A stretch of DNA of 35,791 nucleotides from contig JBBILG010000007.1 of NCBI GenBank assembly GCA_037445085.1, positions 1 to 35,791 of the forward strand, given 5' to 3'. Position numbers and translations under genes: made by a program. Below the pieces are notes generated by a model. That model did not search any database. It saw only the letters and a list, made by a program, of their open reading frames with translations, and had not been told where the DNA came from. Shown piece after piece: positions 31,803 through 35,791 of this stretch. Every line of letters begins with the position of its first letter. The stretch's first letter is position 1. Source of the stretch: JBBILG01 sp037445085 (GTDB lineage: Bacteria > Pseudomonadota > Gammaproteobacteria > Burkholderiales > Methylophilaceae).

Positions 31803-32487
31803 CCGGCAGAGGCTCGGCGAAGTGCAGTTCGATGAGGATGTCCTGTTGCTGCAGCACCGCCCGCAGCGATTGCCACAGTGTGATGTCGCCCCAGTAGGCC
31901 ACGGCGCGGTTGATGCCACCGTCCGCAGCGGGATAGCGGATGGCGACCGGCCACACCGGCGTCCCCGCGTTGATCGCCGCCTGGAACAGGCTGGGCTTGA
32001 ACGGCCTGAGTTCGCTGCCGTCGGTGGTAGTGCCCTCCGGAAAAAAACACAGGCTGCGCTGCTGCCCCAGCGCCTGTTCGACGTCGGACATCACGCGGCC
32101 GGTGTCATGCCGCCTGTGCCGCGCCACGAACAGCGTGCCGGTACGCTCGGCCAGCCAGCCCATCAGCGGCCAGTCGCGGATCTCCGCCTTGGCGACGAAA
32201 TCCATGGGAAGCAGCTGCTTGAGCGCCCATATATCCAGCCAGGAAATGTGATTGGCGACGAACAGCGCGCCTTGCGTCGTGCCATCGGGTACGCAGCCGT
32301 GCGTGACCACGCGCACGCCCAGCAGGCCGAGCAGTCTGCCGCACCAGCGGCGGACGCGCTCCTGCCGGACAGGAACTGACAGGCGGGGCAGTACCAGCAG
32401 GGCGGTGAAGAAGCCCATCGCAAAGTGACTGCCCAACCGCAGCAGCCTGACAGCGCGGATGGCCAGGGGAGTGCTGGCGGAACCCAA
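31681..32487 (-). CDS. olsA: 1-acyl-glycerol-3-phosphate acyltransferase family, probable lyso-ornithine lipid O-acyltransferase
   Basis: PlsC-fold acyltransferase, up to 268 aa. The catalytic HX4D motif is HISWLD (H80, D85), followed by MDFVAKAEIRDWPLMGWLAERTGTLFV and FPEGTTTDG. N-terminal residues 20-40 form a hydrophobic membrane anchor. It starts 3 bp after the stop of the OlsB-type gene. That pairing is why I prefer OlsA (ornithine-lipid synthesis) over plain PlsC; without the neighbour the call would be ambiguous. The upstream start is a TTG at 32487; the first ATG is at 32418 (M24). The C-terminus overlaps apaH on the opposite strand. Confidence 0.8.
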   Translation of the reverse strand: MGSASTPLAIRAVRLLRLGSHFAMGFFTALLVLPRLSVPVRQERVRRWCGRLLGLLGVRVVTHGCVPDGTTQGALFVANHISWLDIWALKQLLPMDFVAKAEIRDWPLMGWLAERTGTLFVARHRRHDTGRVMSDVEQALGQQRSLCFFPEGTTTDGSELRPFKPSLFQAAINAGTPVWPVAIRYPAADGGINRAVAYWGDITLWQSLRAVLQQQDILIELHFAEPLPVSGQERRRLAQQAGQSIAALLHLPYHRAPDTPGDPPAVPR

Positions 32488-32490
32488 GCG

Positions 32491-33240
32491 CTACTTGAGG
32501 AAGTGCGAGGCGTAGCGCTGATGGAGTCGGCTCATGGGCAGCATCACCAGCAGGTCGGCCGTGTTGAAATCCGGATCCCACGCCGGTTCGCCACAAATCT
32601 GCGCGCCGGCGCGCAGATAGCCCTTGATGAGGGCGGGGCAGGGCGCGTCCAGATCGCTGCGCAGGGATTCCAGCGGCAGCGGACAACGGGGAAACACCCG
32701 GTATTCGGCGGGGGCGAGGTATTCATGCTGGAGCTTATTATAGAGGCTGGCGGCGGTGTGTCCACCGTCGGCCATGCTGATGCTGGCGCAACCGATCAGG
32801 TAGTCGTAGCGGTTCTGCAGCATGTATCTGGCAAGACCCGACCATAGCAGGGTAATGGCGGCGCCGTTACGGTAGTCCGGGTGCACGCAGGAGCGACCGA
32901 CCTCGACCATGCGGTCGAACAGGTGCTCCAGCCGGCTCAGGTCGAACTCGCCGGCGGAATAGTAGCCCCGGCCGGCGCGTGCCATGGCGGGAGGCAGGAT
33001 GCGGTAGGTGCCGACCACCTTGCCGGTTTCCCGTTCGCGCACCAGCAGGTGGTCGCACAGCGGATCATAGCCGTCGCGGTCCAGGCCATCGTGTCCGGGC
33101 AGTCTGGCGCCCATTTCCTCGGCGAACACGCGGTAGCGCAGCGCCTGCGCCTCGCGCACCTCGGCCGGCGTGCGCGCCAGCGCGCAGAACAGGGTGGGGG
33201 CATCCTGCCGCGCCGCCGCGGCCTTGCGCTGTTCCAGCAT
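32491..33240 (-). CDS. olsB: GNAT-fold N-acyltransferase, probable L-ornithine N-alpha-acyltransferase
   Basis: Predicted to transfer a 3-hydroxyacyl group from ACP to ornithine, giving lyso-ornithine lipid. 249 aa, OlsB/hemolysin-like acetyltransferase domain (Acetyltransf_5 type). Visible: REAQALRYRVFAEEMGARLPGHDGLDRDGYDPLCDHLLVRE, VVGTYRIL, FDRMVEVGRSCVHPDYRNGAAITLLWSGLARYM, YDYLIGCASISMADGG, and the end CPALIKGYLRAGAQICGEPAWDPDFNTADLLVMLPMSRL. GGAG is 7 bp before the ATG and lies within one arm of an 11-bp inverted repeat. A Pho-box-like repeat lies 46 bp upstream of the ATG. It forms a two-gene operon with olsA. Confidence 0.85.
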   Translation of the reverse strand: MLEQRKAAAARQDAPTLFCALARTPAEVREAQALRYRVFAEEMGARLPGHDGLDRDGYDPLCDHLLVRERETGKVVGTYRILPPAMARAGRGYYSAGEFDLSRLEHLFDRMVEVGRSCVHPDYRNGAAITLLWSGLARYMLQNRYDYLIGCASISMADGGHTAASLYNKLQHEYLAPAEYRVFPRCPLPLESLRSDLDAPCPALIKGYLRAGAQICGEPAWDPDFNTADLLVMLPMSRLHQRYASHFLK

Positions 33241-33243
33241 GTC

Positions 33244-33272
33244 GTCTCTCCGAATTTTACGTTCGGAGAGAC
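33244..33272 (-). promoter_or_regulatory. 11-bp perfect inverted repeat over the olsB ribosome-binding site
   Basis: GTCTCTCCGAA / TTCGGAGAGAC around a 7-nt centre. On the olsB strand the arm nearest the gene contains the GGAGAG ribosome-binding site. If transcription starts upstream of the repeat, the hairpin would hide that site; if it starts inside, the repeat is better read as a protein-binding operator. Confidence 0.65.
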
Positions 33273-33304
33273 TTTACGCGCCCGGAGTTACAGCGCGGTT
33301 ACAG
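33271..33304 (-). promoter_or_regulatory. Pho-box-like promoter of olsBA
   Basis: On the minus strand CTGTAAC-CGCG-CTGTAAC (33304-33287): two identical 7-bp direct repeats 4 bp apart, the PhoB geometry (consensus block CTGTCAT). A -10-like TAAAGT (33276-33271) follows 10 bp later, the spacing expected at PhoB-activated promoters. Identity as a PhoB site is inferred from layout. Confidence 0.55.
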
Positions 33305-33329
33305 GCAGTTGAATCTTGGATGAAGTCGT

Positions 33330-33353
33330 CCTGCTGAAATAGGCGTCTAATGG
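33330..33353. repeat. Second copy of the CCTGCTGAAATAGG motif
   Basis: CCTGCTGAAATAGG followed by CGTCTAATGG; at 6564-6586 the same 14 bases are followed by TTCTAATGG. It contains the stop codon of the neighbouring lipoprotein gene. No partner inverted end is visible nearby, so it could be a solo or decayed element end. Confidence 0.55.
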
Positions 33354-33802
33354 GTGACGCGGGTGACGCCGCCGCTTTCCAGCACGCGCACGCGGTCGCC
33401 AGGGCGGAATGCCGCAGCACTGCCTTCCTGCACCACCGCGATCATAGTGCCGTTATCCAGCCTGACGGTGATTTCCACGCCGTCCTTGCGGGTGAGGCCC
33501 TCCTCGGCGGCGGCCCCGGCCACTCCGCCGGCGACCGCACCCAGCACGGTGGCGATGGTCTGGCCGCGGCCGTCGCCGATGGCGCTGCCGGCCACTCCGC
33601 CGACCACGGCGCCGGTTGCCGCGCCGATCGGCGTCCGAGTGCCCTCCAGCTTGACCGTGCGCACACTTTCCACCACGCCCATCTTGACCGTGTGCACGGT
33701 GCGGGCTTGGTCACGGGTATAGACGTCGCCGGACTTGCTGCTGGCGCAGCCGGCCAGTGCCGTCGCGGCGGCCAGCAGGATGAAGATGGGTAGATGACGC
33801 AC
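33347..33802 (-). CDS. Glycine-zipper outer-membrane lipoprotein (SlyB/Pcp-like)
   Basis: 151 aa lipoprotein. The signal peptide (LPIFILLAAATALAGC) ends in the lipobox LAGC, with the lipidated Cys at residue 19 and Ser after it, favouring outer-membrane sorting. A glycine-zipper stretch (PIGAATGAVVGGVAGSAIGDG and TVLGAVAGGVAGAAAEEG) forms a predicted membrane hairpin; the C-terminal part (VEITVRLDNGTMIAVVQEG, FRPGDRVRVL) is a small beta domain. The start is GTG at 33802 with AGGAGG 8 bp upstream. It follows the kinase gene by 20 bp. A role in envelope integrity is inferred from the family. Confidence 0.9.
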   Translation of the reverse strand: MRHLPIFILLAAATALAGCASSKSGDVYTRDQARTVHTVKMGVVESVRTVKLEGTRTPIGAATGAVVGGVAGSAIGDGRGQTIATVLGAVAGGVAGAAAEEGLTRKDGVEITVRLDNGTMIAVVQEGSAAAFRPGDRVRVLESGGVTRVTH

Positions 33803-33822
33803 GGGTGGTTCCTCCTTGATAA

Positions 33823-34761
33823 TTAAAGTGCAATGGCGCTGCCGTAGGCCTGCCGGTAGCGCGCAATGATTTTATCGCGTGTCGGCCGATGATTCTGGCC
33901 GCCTTGGCTGGCGATCTTCAAGGCTCCCATCACCGAGGCGAGTTGGCCGCATTGCCGCCAGTCCCAGCCGCGGGCGATGCCGTACAGCAGCCCGGCCCGG
34001 TAGGCATCGCCGCAACCCGTCGGGTCGACCACCGCATCCGCCTCAGCGCAGGCAATGTCGATGCGTTGACCGCTGGTGTGGATGCTAGAACCCAGTGCGC
34101 CGCGCGTGACCGCCAGCATCTCGACGCGCGCGGCCAGCTGCTCCGTGGTCAGACCGGTCTTGTCCTGCATAAGTTGCGCCTCGTAGTCGTTCAGCGCCAG
34201 ATAGCGCGCCATGGCGATGAATTCCAGCAGTTCCTCGCCGCTGAACATGGGCATGCCCTGACCGGGATCGAACAGGAAGGGGATGCCGATCTCGTGAAAC
34301 TCGCGCGCATGCCGGAACATACCCTCGCGGCCGTCCGGGGCGATGACGCCGAGGCCGACCCCGTGCGCGTCATGTACGCTGTTGACATGCGCATGGTTCA
34401 TGGCGCCCGGATGGAAGGCGGTGATCTGGTTGTCGTCGAGGTCGGTGGTGATGAAGGCCTGCGCCGTGTAGCTGCCGTCGATGCGGCGCACGTGGGTCGT
34501 GTCGATGGCGTTTTGCCTCAGCCAGTCGGCGTAAGCCGCGAAATCGTCGCCGACGGTGGCCATGACCAGAGGTGCCCCGCCCAGCAGGCGGAGGTTGTAG
34601 GCGATGTTGCCGGCGGTACCGCCGTATTCGCGGCGCATGTCCGGCACCAGGAAGGCGACGTTGAGGATGTGGATCTTCTCCGGCAGGATGTGGTGCCTGA
34701 AGCGATCGGGAAACACCATGATGGTGTCGTAAGCGAGCGAGCCGCAGATGAGCGTGTGCAT
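33823..34761 (-). CDS. PfkB-family carbohydrate/adenosine kinase
   Basis: 312 aa ribokinase-fold kinase from the ATG at 34761 (MHTLICGSLAYDTIMVF). PfkB signature 1 region: YGGTAGNIAYNLRLLGG. Signature 2: VDPTGCGDAYRAGLLYG, where the usual GAGD anion hole reads GCGD and keeps the catalytic Asp. The adenosine-kinase-like group has this short length and N-terminus, but the substrate cannot be fixed from sequence; adenosine or a sugar are both possible. The reading frame continues to 35484 in a shadow of the TetR gene, which I reject. No strong ribosome-binding site; cotranscribed with the downstream lipoprotein gene. Confidence 0.85.
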   Translation of the reverse strand: MHTLICGSLAYDTIMVFPDRFRHHILPEKIHILNVAFLVPDMRREYGGTAGNIAYNLRLLGGAPLVMATVGDDFAAYADWLRQNAIDTTHVRRIDGSYTAQAFITTDLDDNQITAFHPGAMNHAHVNSVHDAHGVGLGVIAPDGREGMFRHAREFHEIGIPFLFDPGQGMPMFSGEELLEFIAMARYLALNDYEAQLMQDKTGLTTEQLAARVEMLAVTRGALGSSIHTSGQRIDIACAEADAVVDPTGCGDAYRAGLLYGIARGWDWRQCGQLASVMGALKIASQGGQNHRPTRDKIIARYRQAYGSAIAL

Positions 34762-34856
34762 GACGATGTCGGGTCGGGTCAAAGTCTCATTATCGCCAGC
34801 CGCGCTGCACAGGACAATGCCCGTCCCCCCAGGCGATGTCGCGCGGACGTCGTCGC

Positions 34857-35438
34857 TTAGACGCGCAAGGCGGCTTCTATGAGTACCCTGGCCGCCTTCT
34901 TGGCCTGCCTGGCCGCCCCAGAACCGCGCTTCATCTGTTCCGCCAGCATGGCGCCCTCGATCAGCAGCGAGAGCTGCAGAGCCAGTATCTTGGCATCGCG
35001 CACCCCGGCTTCCTCCGCCAGTGCGGCCAGATACTGGCGGAACTGCAGTGCCTGAGCCGCCGACAGTCGGTGGACCGGATTCTCCTCGTTGGGGAATTCC
35101 GCCGCAGCCTTGAGGAAGGGCATGCCGCGAAAGCCAGGGGCCGCAATCCATTCCTCGATGTAGTCGAACAGGTGCTGCAGTCGTTCGCCTGGGGGGCTGG
35201 CGTCGCCGCGCAGCTGCTCGGATAGCCAGTCGATGAACTCGCGATAGCGTTGCCGCAGTACTTCCAGGATCAGCCCCTCTTTGGTGCCGAAGTGTTTGTA
35301 CAGCGTCATCTTGGTGGTGCCGGCGACGGCGACGATGGTGTCCACTCCGGTGGCGTTGATGCCGCGGGTCTGGAACAGTTCGCTGGCGACGTCGAGGATT
35401 TTTCTGCGCAATGCCGACACGTTCTGAGGTGGGATCAT
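34857..35438 (-). CDS. TetR/AcrR family transcriptional regulator
   Basis: 193 aa from the ATG at 35438. N-terminal TetR DNA-binding domain: RRKILDVASELFQTRGINATGVDTIVAVAGTTKMTLYKHFGTKEGLILEVL (about residues 10-60). The ligand domain is family-diverse (FDYIEEWIAAPGFRGMPFLKAAAEFP and ILALQLSLLIEGAMLAEQM), of the YcdC/AefR-like type; the effector is unknown. A 13-bp palindrome sits 14 bp upstream of the start, between it and the divergent ferredoxin-like gene. The reading frame opens at 35507 without family match. Confidence 0.92.
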   Translation of the reverse strand: MIPPQNVSALRRKILDVASELFQTRGINATGVDTIVAVAGTTKMTLYKHFGTKEGLILEVLRQRYREFIDWLSEQLRGDASPPGERLQHLFDYIEEWIAAPGFRGMPFLKAAAEFPNEENPVHRLSAAQALQFRQYLAALAEEAGVRDAKILALQLSLLIEGAMLAEQMKRGSGAARQAKKAARVLIEAALRV

Positions 35439-35451
35439 GTTTTTGATAGAC

Positions 35452-35464
35452 AGTATTGTATACT
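35452..35464. promoter_or_regulatory. Palindrome in the TetR/ferredoxin divergent promoter region
   Basis: AGTAT-TGT-ATACT, 13 bp, centred between the two divergent genes, 13 bp from each start codon on both sides. It overlaps TATACA/TACAAT, a possible -10 for the TetR gene. This is the expected place and symmetry for a TetR operator; binding is inferred. Confidence 0.5.
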
Positions 35465-35477
35465 TTTTGGAACGGCC

Positions 35478-35741
35478 ATGACACGAAAATTGCAGGTTTG
35501 CACCCATCTGCGCTCCGGCCCCGGCGTCAGCTGCGGCGGGCGGGGCGGTGCCGAACTGCTAATGCAGCTAAAGTCCGCTCTGCGGGCTGTGGATGTCGTT
35601 GTCGAAGTGGAAGCCGTACAGTGCTTCGTGCGCTGCATCCAGGGACCCAACATGCGCCTGCTTCCCGATGGTCGATTCTGGCACGGCGTCAGCGAGGGGC
35701 GATTGGAGGAGATCATCGCCGAGATGTGCCGTCATTATTGA
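35478..35741 (+). CDS. Thioredoxin-like [2Fe-2S] ferredoxin domain protein
   Basis: 87 aa. Four cysteines, C8, C19, C49 and C53, have the spacing C-x10-C-x29-C-x3-C, the binding pattern of thioredoxin-like [2Fe-2S] ferredoxins. The start MTRKLQVCTHLRSGPGVSCGGRGG and the end GPNMRLLPDGRFWHGVSEGRLEEIIAEM fit. The ATG at 35478 comes after TGGAACGG. It diverges from the TetR gene and shares a 39-bp promoter region with it, so it is a candidate target of that regulator. The remaining 50 bp of the window hold nothing I recognise. Confidence 0.85.
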   Translation: MTRKLQVCTHLRSGPGVSCGGRGGAELLMQLKSALRAVDVVVEVEAVQCFVRCIQGPNMRLLPDGRFWHGVSEGRLEEIIAEMCRHY

Positions 35742-35791
35742 TCCGGCCAGCAAATAGTATTAAGCGGCATATTTGACACGTGCATCCTGGA

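Noticed and set aside
34762..35484. Upstream extension of the PfkB-family kinase frame
   Set aside because: It runs antiparallel in a different frame through the TetR gene; the ATG at 34761 gives a normal kinase N-terminus.

Overview
The window is GC-rich, densely packed bacterial chromosome from a betaproteobacterium, most likely a chemolithoautotroph or methylotroph of the Nitrosomonadales type. That placement is inferred from protein character and gene order: the end of the alpha ribosomal operon, a dut-coaBC/radC-slmA-argB neighbourhood, an hslVU-argA neighbourhood, a carbon-fixation style block tkt-gap-pgk-pyk-fba, and a PPi-dependent phosphofructokinase beside a proton-pumping pyrophosphatase. 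I see no rRNA, tRNA, CRISPR array, prophage or complete insertion sequence.

Layout. 1-2 kb: rpsD (5' truncated by the window edge), rpoA and rplQ, then a strong terminator. 2-6 kb: a SAM hydroxide adenosyltransferase family gene, a convergent glutaredoxin-like gene, mgtE (interrupted by a 15-N assembly gap) and an MscS-type channel. 5.8-11.1 kb: rpmB-rpmG, a MITE-like inverted-repeat element, dut-coaBC, divergent radC, slmA, a HAD pyrimidine nucleotidase and argB. 11.2-13.8 kb: hsp20 and hslVU, each with a near-consensus heat-shock (sigma-32) promoter of identical spacing. 13.9-17.2 kb: an argA gene carrying an N-terminal XRE-type helix-turn-helix domain, a DUF6494 gene, rsmE and a thioredoxin-fold gene. 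17.4-24.4 kb: tkt, gap, pgk, pyk, fba. 24.4-24.9 kb: a locally AT-rich scar with the relic of a DNA methyltransferase gene. 25-30.9 kb: purC, a DUF1232 gene, PPi-PFK, hppA, ppa and a membrane-anchored cytochrome c. 30.9-35.8 kb: apaH overlapping an olsBA-like ornithine-lipid pair that is preceded by a Pho-box-like element, then a glycine-zipper lipoprotein, a PfkB-family kinase, a TetR regulator and a divergent thioredoxin-like ferredoxin.

How it fits together. tkt, gap, pgk and fba serve the Calvin cycle, gluconeogenesis and lower glycolysis; the reversible PPi-PFK and the K+-independent membrane pyrophosphatase tie that flux to pyrophosphate and the proton gradient. hsp20 and hslVU look like one sigma-32 regulon. 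The two most unusual items are the XRE-ArgA fusion, which suggests a DNA-binding arginine-biosynthesis enzyme, and the olsBA promoter region, where a 7-4-7 direct repeat suggests phosphate-controlled membrane lipid remodelling.
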